DNA of 64,000 nt, taken from Arenimonas sp. SCN 70-307. GTDB taxonomy: Bacteria; Pseudomonadota; Gammaproteobacteria; Xanthomonadales; Xanthomonadaceae. The position numbers and the translations under genes are program-made. Every line of letters begins with the position of its first letter. Within the stretch, counting starts at the first letter, position 1. Of this stretch, positions 1-9,103 are shown piece after piece. The notes beneath the pieces were generated by a model. That model saw only the letters and a list, made by a program, of their open reading frames with translations, was not told the origin of the DNA and made no database searches. Location: assembly GCF_001724815.1 (NCBI RefSeq), contig NZ_MEDO01000014.1:124001-188000 (forward strand). Reading direction: 5' to 3'.

Positions 1-420
1 GAAGACCGCGCCAAGTTCGAGGCCGCCGCCACGAAGCTGGCCGACCAGTACAGCGGCTACGAGGCGCTGCCGGGCCTGTTCGTGAACGGCCGCCTGGGCC
101 TGGGCGAGAACATCGCCGACCTCGGCGGCACCACGGTTGCCTACGACGCGCTCAAGCGCGCCCAGGGCGAGGGCTACACCGACCCGATGATCGACGGCTT
201 CAGCCAGGACCAGCGCTTCTACATGAACTGGGCCACGGTCTGGCGCATCGCCTTCACCGAAGCCCAGCTCAAGCAGCAGCTGACGGTCGGCCCGCACTCG
301 CCGGGCATGTTCCGCGCGATCGGCGCGCCCTCGAACCAGCCGGCCTTCGCCGCCGCCTTCGGCTGCAAGGAAGGCGACAAGATGGTGCGCTCGGGCGACG
401 ACCGCGTCGTCATCTGGTGA
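1..420 (+). CDS. M13 family metallopeptidase, C-terminal part (cut by window edge)
   Basis: The frame is open from base 1 and ends at TGA 418-420, giving the last 139 residues of a neprilysin-like zinc endopeptidase. The second zinc motif ENIADLGG is present (E is the zinc ligand, D positions the catalytic histidine), and the C-terminal substrate-binding region HSPGMFRAIGAPSNQPAF closely matches the next gene. The HExxH motif must lie upstream of the window. The next two genes are paralogues, so this is the first visible member of a tandem M13 cluster. An exported location is inferred from the neighbours; the signal peptide is not visible here. Confidence 0.93.
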   Translation, partial: EDRAKFEAAATKLADQYSGYEALPGLFVNGRLGLGENIADLGGTTVAYDALKRAQGEGYTDPMIDGFSQDQRFYMNWATVWRIAFTEAQLKQQLTVGPHSPGMFRAIGAPSNQPAFAAAFGCKEGDKMVRSGDDRVVIW

Positions 421-430
421 CCTGACCCAG

Positions 431-473
431 GGGGTCGGAGGTGGTTTTGCACGGCAAAACCACCTCCGACCCC
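431..473. repeat. Perfect GGGGTC-headed hairpin between M13 genes
   Basis: A 20-bp arm (431-450) pairs perfectly with 454-473 around the 3-nt loop ACG. The outer end begins GGGGTCGG, like the hairpins at 25121 and 30412, but the inner arm is unrelated to theirs. It follows the first peptidase stop by 11 bp and precedes the next start by 21 bp. It could act as a terminator or mRNA-stabilising element, although no T-tract follows. Confidence 0.8.
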
Positions 474-494
474 TACCTTTTTCCGGAGACCCCC

Positions 495-2585
495 ATGCCC
501 TTCCGCACCCTCAAGCCCCTGACGCTGGCGCTCGCCGTCACCGTCGCCCTCGCCGCCTGCCAGAAGACCGAGGCGCCGGACGACGCCGCGGCGGCACCCG
601 CCAAGCCGGCCGTGGACCTGGCCAGCCTCAGCATCCCCGCCATCTCGCTGCAGGCCAGCGACCTCGATCCCGGCATCCCGGCCTGCCAGGACTTCGACGG
701 CTTCGTGAACTCCAAGTGGCTTGCCGCCAACCCGGTGCCGGCCGACCGCACCACCTGGGGCCCGTTCGTCGTGCTTGCCGAGCGCTCGCTGGAAATCCAG
801 CGCAAGCTGGTCGAGAACCTCGCCGCGCAGACCGATGCCAGCGGCACCGCCAAGCTCATCGGCGACGTCTGGGCCACCGGCATGGACGAAGCCGCGGTGA
901 ACGCCGCCGGCATCGCACCCATCCAGCCGCTGCTCGACCAGATCGCCGCGCTCGAGAGCCCGCAGCAGATCGCCGACTTCGTCGCCGCCAGCTATGCCAA
1001 GGGCCAGGGCTACCTGTTCGGCTTCGGCCCGCTGGCCGACTTCCAGGACTCGAGCACCAACATCGCCTACGCCACCCAGGCCGGCCTGGGCCTGCCCGAC
1101 CGCGACTACTACTTCGACGACAAGCACGCCGAAGTGCGCGCGGCCTATGTGAAGCACATCGCCAACGTGCTGCGACTGGCCGGCGCCGACGAGGCCACCG
1201 CCGCGGCCCAGGCCGGTGAAGTGATGGCCTTCGAGACCCGCCTGGCCAAGGTGTCGGCCTCGAGCGAGCAGCTCTCGCGCGACGTGTCGCTCTACTACAA
1301 CCCGGTGAGCGTGGCCGACGCCGACGCGCTGACGCCGAACTTCAAGTGGTCGGCCTTCTTCGCCGCCCAGGGCATCGAGGCGCCGGCGATGTTCTCGCTG
1401 GCCCAGCCCGACTTCCACAAGGAAGTGAGCGCCATGCTGGCCGACGTGCCGGCCGCCACCTGGCAGGCCTACCTGCGCTTCCAGACCATCGACGGCCTCT
1501 CGCCCTACCTGTCGGACGAGTTCGCGCAGGAGAACTTCGACTTCTACGGCAAGACCCTGCGCGGCCAGGCCGAGATGCAGCCGCGCTGGAAGCGCGTGCT
1601 CAACACCATCAACGGCCAGATGGGCGAGGCCCTGGGCAAGGAATACGTGGACGTCGCCTTCCCGCCCGAGGCCAAGGCGCGCATGCAGGAGCTGGTGGGC
1701 AACCTGTCGGAGGCCCTGAAGACGCGCATCGAGAACCTCGAGTGGATGGGCGCCGAGACCAAGGAGCAGGCGCTGGTGAAGTGGGCCGCGTTCACGCCCA
1801 AGATCGGCTACCCGGACAAGTGGCGCGACTGGAGCGGCCTGCAGACCGGGCGCGACAGCTTCGTGGCCAACCTGATGGCCGCCGGCGAGTTCAACCACCG
1901 GTTCAACCTGTCCAAGATCGGCCAGCCGGTGGACAAGACCGAGTGGGCCATGAGCCCGCAGACGGTGAACGCCTACTACAACCCGCTGGCCAACGAGATC
2001 GTGTTCCCGGCCGCCATCCTGCAGCCGCCCTTCTTCGACCTCGGGGCCGACGACGCGGTGAACTACGGCGGCATCGGCGCGGTGATCGGCCACGAGATGA
2101 TCCACGGCTACGACGACCAGGGCAGCCGCTTCGACGCCGCCGGCAACTTCCGCAACTGGTGGACCGAGGCCGACATGAGCGGCTTCCAGGAACGCACCGG
2201 CCGCCTGGTTGAGCAGTTCAACGAATACGGCTACGGCGACGACATGAAGGTCAACGGCAACCTCACCCTGGGCGAGAACATCGCCGACCTCGGTGGGCTG
2301 GCCGTGGCCTACGACGCGCTGCAGAAGTCGCTGGAGAACAAGCGCGTGGCCGAGATCGACGGCCATACGCCCGACCAGCGCTTCTTCATGAACTGGGCCA
2401 CCGTGTGGCGCGTGAACTACAAGCCCGAGGAGCTCAAGGTCCGCCTGCAGACCGACCCGCACGCCCCGGCCCGCTACCGCGCCATGGGCGCCCCCTCGAA
2501 CCTGCCTGCCTTCGCCGCCGCCTTCGGCTGCCAGGCCGGCGACCCGATGGTGCGCCCGGCCGACAAGCAGGTCGCCATCTGGTGA
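495..2585 (+). CDS. M13 family metallopeptidase (lipoprotein)
   Basis: A 696-residue zinc endopeptidase of the neprilysin/PepO family. The start at 495 is chosen because it follows a GGAG ribosome site and gives a clean lipoprotein signal ending in VALAAC; the upstream in-frame ATG at 441 lies inside the hairpin. Visible motifs: NAYYNP substrate-binding segment, HEMIH zinc motif near residues 533-537, ENIADLGG near 594-601, and a C-terminal HAPARYRAMG region. All catalytic residues are intact, so an active periplasmic or outer-membrane-anchored peptidase is expected. It follows a paralogue after 74 bp and is followed by a terminator and then a third, degenerate paralogue. Confidence 0.95.
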   Translation: MPFRTLKPLTLALAVTVALAACQKTEAPDDAAAAPAKPAVDLASLSIPAISLQASDLDPGIPACQDFDGFVNSKWLAANPVPADRTTWGPFVVLAERSLEIQRKLVENLAAQTDASGTAKLIGDVWATGMDEAAVNAAGIAPIQPLLDQIAALESPQQIADFVAASYAKGQGYLFGFGPLADFQDSSTNIAYATQAGLGLPDRDYYFDDKHAEVRAAYVKHIANVLRLAGADEATAAAQAGEVMAFETRLAKVSASSEQLSRDVSLYYNPVSVADADALTPNFKWSAFFAAQGIEAPAMFSLAQPDFHKEVSAMLADVPAATWQAYLRFQTIDGLSPYLSDEFAQENFDFYGKTLRGQAEMQPRWKRVLNTINGQMGEALGKEYVDVAFPPEAKARMQELVGNLSEALKTRIENLEWMGAETKEQALVKWAAFTPKIGYPDKWRDWSGLQTGRDSFVANLMAAGEFNHRFNLSKIGQPVDKTEWAMSPQTVNAYYNPLANEIVFPAAILQPPFFDLGADDAVNYGGIGAVIGHEMIHGYDDQGSRFDAAGNFRNWWTEADMSGFQERTGRLVEQFNEYGYGDDMKVNGNLTLGENIADLGGLAVAYDALQKSLENKRVAEIDGHTPDQRFFMNWATVWRVNYKPEELKVRLQTDPHAPARYRAMGAPSNLPAFAAAFGCQAGDPMVRPADKQVAIW

Positions 2586-2606
2586 CACCGACAGGCTGAA
2601 CCGCGG

Positions 2607-2644
2607 AAACGATGGCCCGGGACCTTCCGGGCCATCGTTTTTTT
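2607..2644 (+). terminator. Rho-independent terminator after second M13 gene
   Basis: A 14-bp GC-rich stem (AAACGATGGCCCGG paired with CCGGGCCATCGTTT) with a short loop is followed directly by a run of seven T (2638-2644). It lies 22 bp after the peptidase stop codon. Confidence 0.9.
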
Positions 2645-2697
2645 GGGGCCCGGCCCGCCCGGGCGGTAGAATCGCGGTCCCCCAAGAGGAGTCCGCG

Positions 2698-4590
2698 ATG
2701 TCCCTGCGCACCGCCCCCCTGTTTGCCGCCCTGCTCGTCAGCCTCGCCGCCGCACCGGCCGCCGCCCAGCGCGCGCCCGCCAAACCGGCCGCCTGCGTGG
2801 ACTTCTACGCCCACGCCAACCACGACTGGCTGGCCAGGAACCCCCTGCCCGCCGGCGCCAAGGCCTACAGCCGCTGGGACGAGCTGACCGCCCTGGGCCT
2901 GGCCCAGCGCAACCAGGTGCTGGCCGCCACCACCGCGCCCGAGGGCGCCACCGTCTCCCTGCACCTGGCCCAGCTGTTCGCCTCGGCCCAGGACGAGGCC
3001 GCCATCGAGGCGGCCGGCATCAAGTCGCTCAAGCCGCTGATGGACGCCATCGACGGCATCCGCCGCCAGAAGGACATCGCTCCCGCCATCGCCCGCCTGC
3101 ACGCCCTGGGCATGCCGGTGCTGGTGGACGTGCAGGTGCTGCGCGACGACAAGGGCCAGCCCTACGCCCAGCTGGGCGCCGGTGGCCTGGGCCTGCCCGA
3201 CGCGGGCTTCTACACCGGCGGCGAGCCCGAGCTGGCCGCGGTGCGCACCCAGTACAAGGCCGCCCTGGCCGAGTGGCTGCGCCACGGCGGCGTGGCCCCG
3301 AAGGACGTGGCCGCGCAGGCCGAAGGCGCCTGGCAGTTCGAGCTGATCCTGGCCAACGCCACCGCGGCCGGCACGCCCTTCCAGGTGATGAAGATCGAGG
3401 ACGCCCGGAAGATGGGCGGTGCCCTGCAGGTCGACGGCCTGCTCGCCGCGCACGGCCTCAAGGCCAGCCAGGTGGCCATGACCGGCCCGGCCTTCTTCCG
3501 CGCCCTGGACCAGATGATCAACCGCAACAAGCCCGAGCAGTGGCGCGCCTACCTGCGCGCCCAGGTGCTGCGCGAAATGGCACCGACGCTGGGCAAGTCG
3601 CTGCACGACCCGTGGGCCCGGCTCTACGACGTGACCCTGGGCGGCCAGGCCGAGCCCACCCCGCGCGCCGTGCGCGCCCGCCAGGCGCTAGAGGCCCGCG
3701 TGCCGGAGTTCCTGGACGCCGCCTATACCGAACGTTTCCTGCCGGTGCCGCGCCAGCGCCGCGCCCAGGAAATCGCCGACCAGGTACGCACCGCCGCTGC
3801 CGCCGCCATCGACCGCGCCCCCTGGCTCAGCGCCGCCGGCAAGGCCAACGCCCGCCAGCGGCTGGACGCGATGCAGGTGCAGGTGGGCCTGGACGTGCCC
3901 TCGAACGTGTTCGACGACCTCGTGTTCAAGCGCGACGACCTGGCCGGCAACGTGCTGGCCCTGCGCCGCTGGCTGATGAAGTACGCACTGGTGCGCGCCC
4001 GCTTCGCCTGGCCGGCCGAGCAGTGGCAGCCGCTCGTCGCCTACCTGCCCAAGGAAAACCGCCTGCTGGTGACTTCGGCCACGCTGCAGCCGCCGGTGAT
4101 CGGCGATGCCGCCGACGCCGGCGACTACGGCAGCTTCGGCGGCCTGCTGGCGCAGCAGATGATGCTGGCCTTCCAGGCCTGGGACGGCGCCGACGCCACC
4201 GCCTGGAACCAGCGCGCCGCGCCCCTGGTGCCGCAGTACAACGCCTACTCGGCCACCGGCGGCGCCACCCGCGTCAACGGCACGCGCACGCTGTCGCAGA
4301 ACCAGGCCGACCTGGCCGGCCTCGAGATCGCCTGGCAGGCCCTGGCCGCCGGCGGCGAGCCGGCCCAGCCGCAGGCCCAGGCCTTCTTCGCCGGCTGGGC
4401 CGGGCTGTGGGCGCGCCAGGACCAGGCGCAGGCCCTGGCCGACGCGCAGGCCACCGCCGACCACGCACCCGCGCGCTGGCGCGTGAACGGTCCGCTGGCC
4501 AACCTGCCGGCCTTCGGAAAGGCCCACGCCTGCCCGGCCCGCGCGGCCATGCAGCGCCCGGCCAAGGACCAGGTTTCGTTCTGGCGCTGA
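2698..4590 (+). CDS. M13-family pseudopeptidase (zinc site lost)
   Basis: A 630-residue exported M13 homologue with a Sec signal (residues 1-24). The fold-defining landmarks align with the upstream active paralogue: the N-terminal CVDFYAHANHDWL segment and the C-terminal HAPARWRVNGPLANLPAF segment. At the HExxH position it reads QQMML (486-490), and ENIADLGG has become QNQADLAG (534-541). Both zinc histidines, the catalytic glutamate and the glutamate ligand are therefore gone, and the NAYYNP motif is not recognisable. The reading frame is intact and codon use matches its neighbours, so this looks like a maintained non-catalytic paralogue, not decay. It overlaps rapA by one base (TGATG). Confidence 0.9.
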   Translation: MSLRTAPLFAALLVSLAAAPAAAQRAPAKPAACVDFYAHANHDWLARNPLPAGAKAYSRWDELTALGLAQRNQVLAATTAPEGATVSLHLAQLFASAQDEAAIEAAGIKSLKPLMDAIDGIRRQKDIAPAIARLHALGMPVLVDVQVLRDDKGQPYAQLGAGGLGLPDAGFYTGGEPELAAVRTQYKAALAEWLRHGGVAPKDVAAQAEGAWQFELILANATAAGTPFQVMKIEDARKMGGALQVDGLLAAHGLKASQVAMTGPAFFRALDQMINRNKPEQWRAYLRAQVLREMAPTLGKSLHDPWARLYDVTLGGQAEPTPRAVRARQALEARVPEFLDAAYTERFLPVPRQRRAQEIADQVRTAAAAAIDRAPWLSAAGKANARQRLDAMQVQVGLDVPSNVFDDLVFKRDDLAGNVLALRRWLMKYALVRARFAWPAEQWQPLVAYLPKENRLLVTSATLQPPVIGDAADAGDYGSFGGLLAQQMMLAFQAWDGADATAWNQRAAPLVPQYNAYSATGGATRVNGTRTLSQNQADLAGLEIAWQALAAGGEPAQPQAQAFFAGWAGLWARQDQAQALADAQATADHAPARWRVNGPLANLPAFGKAHACPARAAMQRPAKDQVSFWR

Positions 4591-7439
4591 TGGAAAACCC
4601 CTTCGCCCCCGGCCAACGCTGGTTCTCCAGCGCCGAACCCGAGCTGGGGCTCGGCACCGTGCTGCGGCTGGCGGGACGCCAGGTGCAGATCGTCTTCACC
4701 GGCTCGGGCGTGGTGCGTATGTACGCGCTGGGCTCGGCGCCGCTGCTGCGCGCGGTGTTCCGGCCGGGCGAGCGCGTGCGCGTGGCCGGCCGCGACCTCG
4801 ACGTCGAGCGCGTCGAGCTGCGCGGCGTGCTCGTGCACTACCAGTGCGCGGGCGAGTGGCTGGCCGAGGGCGAGCTCGATGCCGAACAGCCGGTGTCGCA
4901 GGCCGACTCGCGCCTGCTCTCGGGCCGGGTCGATCGCAACGACCAGTTCGAGTTCCGGGTCGAGTGCCTGCGCCGCCGCGCCGAAGCCCGCGCGCATCCC
5001 GGCTGGGGCGTGCTGGGCGCGCGCATCGACCTGGTGCCGCACCAGCTGCAGGTGGCCGAGGCCGCCGCCGCGCGCCGCCCGCCGCGCCTGCTGCTGGCCG
5101 ACGAAGTGGGCCTGGGCAAGACCATCGAGGCCTGCCTGGTGACCGCGCAGGCGCTGGCCTCGGGCCGCGCGCGGCGCGTGCTGGTGCTGGTGCCCGAGAG
5201 CCTGGTCAACCAGTGGTTCGTCGAGCTGCTGCGCCGCTTCAACCTCGCCTTCGCCATCTACGACGAGGAGCGCTGCGAATCGCTGGAGATGACCGAGCCC
5301 AAGGCCAATCCCTTCGAGGACGAGCAGTGCGTCATCGCCTCGGTCGACTGGCTGGCCAGCCACGAAAAGCGCGCCCGCCAGGCGCTGGAGGCCGGCTGGG
5401 ACCTCTTGCTCGTGGACGAGGCGCACCACCTGGTGTGGACGCCTGAATTCTCGAGCCCGGGTTATGCGCTGGTGGAAGCGCTGTCGGCGCGCACGCCCGG
5501 CCTGCTGCTGCTCACCGCCACGCCGGAGCAACTGGGCCTGGGCGGCCACTTCGCGCGCCTGCGCCTGCTCGACCCGGCGCGTTACACCGACCTCGACGCC
5601 TTCCGCGCCGAAACCCGCGGCTACCTCGCGCTCTCGGGCCTGGCCGGCCGCCTGCTCGACGGCGAGTCGCTGACCACCGACGACCTGCAGTCGCTGGCGA
5701 AACTTTTCCCCGGCGAGGACGACCACCTCGCCCAGCGCCTGGGCCGCATCGCCAACGGCGACGCCGCCGAGCGCGACGCGCTGCTGGCCGACCTCGTCGA
5801 CCGCCACGGCACCGGCCGGGTGATGGTGCGCAACCGCCGCGCTGCCGTGGGCGGGTTCCCGGTGCGCGTGCCGCACGTCGCCACCCTGCCCGCGCCGCAG
5901 GACCCGACCGTGCTCGGCCGCCTGCGCGCCGAATTCGCGCACGACGTGGGCGACACCGACGACGAACCCGAGCACGACTACGCGCGCGATCCGCGCATGG
6001 ACTGGCTGCTCGAAACGCTCGAGGCGGTGGCACCGGCCAAGGTGCTGCTGCTGTGCCGCTCGCGCGCCAAGGTGCAGGCCATCGAGGAGGCGCTGCGCCT
6101 GCGCAGCGGCCTGCAGGTGGCCCGTTTCCACGAAGACATGAACCTGCTGCAGCGCGACCGCAACGCGGCCTTTTTCGCCGACCCGGAAGGCGCGCGCCTG
6201 CTGGTGTCGAGCGAAATCGGCGCCGAAGGCCGCAACTTCCAGTTCGCCCAGCACCTGCTGCTGTGGGACCTGCCGCTGCATCCGGACATGCTCGAGCAGC
6301 GCATCGGCCGCCTGGACCGCATCGGCCAGCGCGGCGACGTGAACATCCACGCCGCGGCGGTGGCCGGCAGCGCCCAGGAAGTGCTGCAGCGCTGGCTGCA
6401 CGAGGGCCTCGATGCCTTCCGCCAGGTGCTGCCCGATGGCCGCGAGCTGCTGCGCAGCTTCGGCGCCGAGCTGCTGGACCTGGCCACCCAGGACGCCGAC
6501 GCGCGCGAGCCGGCCTTCAGCGAGCTGCTCGAACGCAGCCGCGGCAAGCACGCCGAACTCTCGCGCCTGATCGCCGAGGGCCGCGACCGCCTGCTAGAAC
6601 TCGGCAGCCGCGGCCTTGGCGAGGCCGACGCACTGCGCCGTGCGCTCGCCGAAGACGATGCCCACGCCGCGCTCGACGATTTCCCGCTGCGCCTGCTCGA
6701 AAGCTTCGGCGTGCACAACGAGCCGCTGGGCCCGAACACCTGGCTGCTCGATCCGGAGCACCTGACCGTGGACGGCTTCGAGGAACTGCGCCAGGGCCCG
6801 CGCGCCTGCACCACCGACCGCGCCACCGCGCTCTCGCGCGACGACCTGCTCTACCTGCGCCCCGACCACCCGCTGGTGCTTTCGGCGCTGGACCTGCTGG
6901 TCTCGGGCGAATCGGGCAACGCCGCCTTCCTGGTGGACGACGCGCTGCCGCCGCGCACCGTGGTGCTCGAGGCGGTGAACGTGATCGAGTGCGTGGCCGC
7001 GCGCCGGCTCGACATCGAACGCTGGCTGCCGCCGGCGCCGCTGTCGGTGGCGGTGGACACGCGCCTGCAGCCGCGCCCGGACTTCGCGCCGGGCGAGCGT
7101 GCCCGCCATCGCGCCGGCGACCGCGTGTTCGACCTCGGCCCGCAGCGCAAGGTGCTGGCGGCGCTGGTGCCGCCGATGCTCGAGCGCGCCCGCGAAACCG
7201 CGAAGGCCGCGGCCCAGGAGCGCATCGACGCGGCGATTGCGGCCGCGACGGCCTCCTTCGACGCCGAACTGGCGCGCCTGCGCGCGCTGGCGCGGGTCAA
7301 CCCGGCGGTGCGCCCGTCTGAAATCGCCGCGCTGGAAGCCGAACGCGACGCCGTGCTCGCCGCCCTGCCCACCGCGCGCCCGCGCCTGGACAGCCTGCGC
7401 CTGGTCTCCAGCCCCGACTTCCTGCAGCTGCGCCGCTGA
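4590..7439 (+). CDS. rapA: RNA polymerase-associated ATPase RapA (SWI2/SNF2)
   Basis: A 949-residue protein, close to the usual length (E. coli RapA 968). RapA is an RNA-polymerase-bound Swi2/Snf2 translocase that helps recycle polymerase. N-terminal Tudor-like region about residues 1-110; ATPase core with Walker A VGLGKT (K177), DEAH box VDEAHH (D276) and motif VI EQRIGRLDRIGQ. The start ATG at 4590 shares its A with the preceding stop (TGATG), so translation is probably coupled to the M13 pseudopeptidase. That pairing looks incidental in function. Confidence 0.96.
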   Translation: MENPFAPGQRWFSSAEPELGLGTVLRLAGRQVQIVFTGSGVVRMYALGSAPLLRAVFRPGERVRVAGRDLDVERVELRGVLVHYQCAGEWLAEGELDAEQPVSQADSRLLSGRVDRNDQFEFRVECLRRRAEARAHPGWGVLGARIDLVPHQLQVAEAAAARRPPRLLLADEVGLGKTIEACLVTAQALASGRARRVLVLVPESLVNQWFVELLRRFNLAFAIYDEERCESLEMTEPKANPFEDEQCVIASVDWLASHEKRARQALEAGWDLLLVDEAHHLVWTPEFSSPGYALVEALSARTPGLLLLTATPEQLGLGGHFARLRLLDPARYTDLDAFRAETRGYLALSGLAGRLLDGESLTTDDLQSLAKLFPGEDDHLAQRLGRIANGDAAERDALLADLVDRHGTGRVMVRNRRAAVGGFPVRVPHVATLPAPQDPTVLGRLRAEFAHDVGDTDDEPEHDYARDPRMDWLLETLEAVAPAKVLLLCRSRAKVQAIEEALRLRSGLQVARFHEDMNLLQRDRNAAFFADPEGARLLVSSEIGAEGRNFQFAQHLLLWDLPLHPDMLEQRIGRLDRIGQRGDVNIHAAAVAGSAQEVLQRWLHEGLDAFRQVLPDGRELLRSFGAELLDLATQDADAREPAFSELLERSRGKHAELSRLIAEGRDRLLELGSRGLGEADALRRALAEDDAHAALDDFPLRLLESFGVHNEPLGPNTWLLDPEHLTVDGFEELRQGPRACTTDRATALSRDDLLYLRPDHPLVLSALDLLVSGESGNAAFLVDDALPPRTVVLEAVNVIECVAARRLDIERWLPPAPLSVAVDTRLQPRPDFAPGERARHRAGDRVFDLGPQRKVLAALVPPMLERARETAKAAAQERIDAAIAAATASFDAELARLRALARVNPAVRPSEIAALEAERDAVLAALPTARPRLDSLRLVSSPDFLQLRR

Positions 7440-7445
7440 TCGGGC

Positions 7446-8351
7446 TCAGTTCCGGATGCGCACCGAATGGTCGTCGTAGATCATCGGCAGCAGCACCGTG
7501 CGGGTCGGTGCGTCATCGGCCACGGCATTGAAGCGCAGGCGCAACACCGACGCCTTCAGCGCCTCGCCGGCGACCGGCCCGGGCAGGCTCTCGACCACCA
7601 GCGCCTGGCTCACCTCGCCCGAAGGCGCGACGTGCACGCGGAACAGGGCCATGCCCGGCTGGTTAAGACCGTGGCGGCGGACGGTGTTGTGGCCACCCGA
7701 CAACCGCACACGCTTGCTGCTGACCAGTTCGGTCGGGAACGCCTCGCTCAGGGGCCGGCAGCGCGGGCCGGTGGTGTCCGCGTCGTTGCCCTGGCCTGCG
7801 AAACCGGCCTCGATGCGCGGCCCGGAACGCTCGAGCACCGCCATGACGCTGCCGGTGACCTTGTCGTCGGTCCTTTGGTCGGAAGGAAGCGCCGCGAAGG
7901 CGCGCCTGATCAGGTCGGCCTGGTAGGTCCGTTGCCTGCTGGGACTCCTGATCTGCGCATAGTGCGCATAGAGCTGGGCCCAGACCATGCCCGACATCGG
8001 ATCGCCATGGGCCAGCTCGAGTTCGGCCAGGGAGGCCATTGCGGTCAGGTCACCGTCGAGCGCCGCGCCCTCCAGCAGTTCGCGCGCCTTCTTCAGGTCG
8101 GCATCGAGCAGCGCGGCCGGATGCTTCCGGCCCAGGCGGTAAAGCGCGCCCATCCTGAGCTTCTGGGTCGTCGTGGGGCCTTCCTGCTCCCAGCGCGCCA
8201 GCGTCTCGAGGCGGCGGGCCGGGTCTGCGTCCGGATCCTCCGGAAGTCCCGAGGCGTCGGGCTCGGCGCACAGCGGCAGCGCATCGTCGGCGCGGGCGTC
8301 GGCGGCAGGGGCAAGGGCGAACAACAGCACCAGCGGGAGCAGTCGCTTCAT
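7446..8351 (-). CDS. Periplasmic TonB_C-like domain protein
   Basis: 301 residues with a Sec signal (MKRLLPLVLLFALAPAADARA). The middle region (about residues 60-150) is helical and Sel1/TPR-like. The last about 85 residues resemble the TonB C-terminal fold, with FRVHVAPSGEVSQALVVES followed by a basic LRLRF segment. There is no transmembrane anchor or Pro-rich stretch, so it is not a classical energy transducer; such proteins are usually unannotated periplasmic factors. It lies 32 bp downstream of the rhomboid gene on the same strand and converges on rapA with a 6-bp gap. Confidence 0.6.
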   Translation of the reverse strand: MKRLLPLVLLFALAPAADARADDALPLCAEPDASGLPEDPDADPARRLETLARWEQEGPTTTQKLRMGALYRLGRKHPAALLDADLKKARELLEGAALDGDLTAMASLAELELAHGDPMSGMVWAQLYAHYAQIRSPSRQRTYQADLIRRAFAALPSDQRTDDKVTGSVMAVLERSGPRIEAGFAGQGNDADTTGPRCRPLSEAFPTELVSSKRVRLSGGHNTVRRHGLNQPGMALFRVHVAPSGEVSQALVVESLPGPVAGEALKASVLRLRFNAVADDAPTRTVLLPMIYDDHSVRIRN

Positions 8352-8383
8352 CTTGTTTTTCCGGGGGGTGGGGGGATGGGGGG

Positions 8384-9043
8384 TCAGCGAACGAGGCGCG
8401 GGCCGCGCGGCCGGAACGGTGGCTGGCCGCGCCAATAGCGGATCACCAGCCAGCCGAACAGCATGCCGCCCAGGTGCGCGAAGTGCGCCACGCCGGAGGC
8501 GGTGTTGAACACGCCCATCAGCAGCTCGATCGCACCGAAGACGATGACGAAGGTGCGCGCCTTCATCGGGATCGGCGGGATGAGCAGCATGATCTGGCGG
8601 TTGGGGAACAGCATCGCGTAGGCCAGCAGCAGGCCGAAGATGCCGCCCGAGGCGCCCACCGTCGGGTAGATGCCCTGGCCGGTGATGCCGCTGGTGACGA
8701 CGACCAGCTGGATCAGGCCGGCGCCCGCCACACAGACGACGAAATAGGTGAGGAAGCGCCGCGAGCCCCAGGTCTGCTCCAGCGAGCCGCCGAACATGAA
8801 GATCGCCAGCGCGTTGAAGAACAGGTGGCCGAAGCTGCCGTGCAGCAGGCCGTAGCTGAGGATCTGCCAGGGCAGGAAGCCGACCGAGAACGGCAGGCCG
8901 TCGGGGCCGTTGCCGATCACGTGTTCGCCCAGCGGCCACAGCGCGAAATAGAAGATGGCGATGTCGGGCGCGAGCAGCTGTGCGAAGTAGGCCACCGCGA
9001 GGGCGATCAGCAGCGCCTTGGTGACCGGGGGCAATGCGTACAT
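8384..9043 (-). CDS. Rhomboid family intramembrane serine protease
   Basis: A 219-residue polytopic membrane protein with about six helices. It has the rhomboid signature: HGSFGHLFFN (HxxxxHxxxN) in helix 2, the nucleophile motif GASGG and the catalytic histidine in HFAHLGG. All catalytic residues are present, so cleavage of transmembrane substrates within the bilayer is expected. The ATG at 9043 starts a hydrophobic N-terminus. The TonB_C-like gene lies immediately downstream and may be co-transcribed; no substrate can be inferred. Confidence 0.93.
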   Translation of the reverse strand: MYALPPVTKALLIALAVAYFAQLLAPDIAIFYFALWPLGEHVIGNGPDGLPFSVGFLPWQILSYGLLHGSFGHLFFNALAIFMFGGSLEQTWGSRRFLTYFVVCVAGAGLIQLVVVTSGITGQGIYPTVGASGGIFGLLLAYAMLFPNRQIMLLIPPIPMKARTFVIVFGAIELLMGVFNTASGVAHFAHLGGMLFGWLVIRYWRGQPPFRPRGPRLVR

Positions 9044-9103
9044 GCGGGCATCCGTCGGGGTGTCGGCCCCATGATAGCGGCAGCCGCGCCGCCGGCGCGC
9101 GCC

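Noticed and set aside
441-494. Upstream ATG for the second M13 peptidase
   Set aside because: It lies inside the 431-473 hairpin and would bury the lipoprotein signal; the start at 495 has a ribosome site and an N-terminal signal.
219-2783. Minus-strand 854-codon frame opposite the M13 genes
   Set aside because: Shadow frame; the plus strand encodes recognised peptidases with signal peptides and catalytic motifs.
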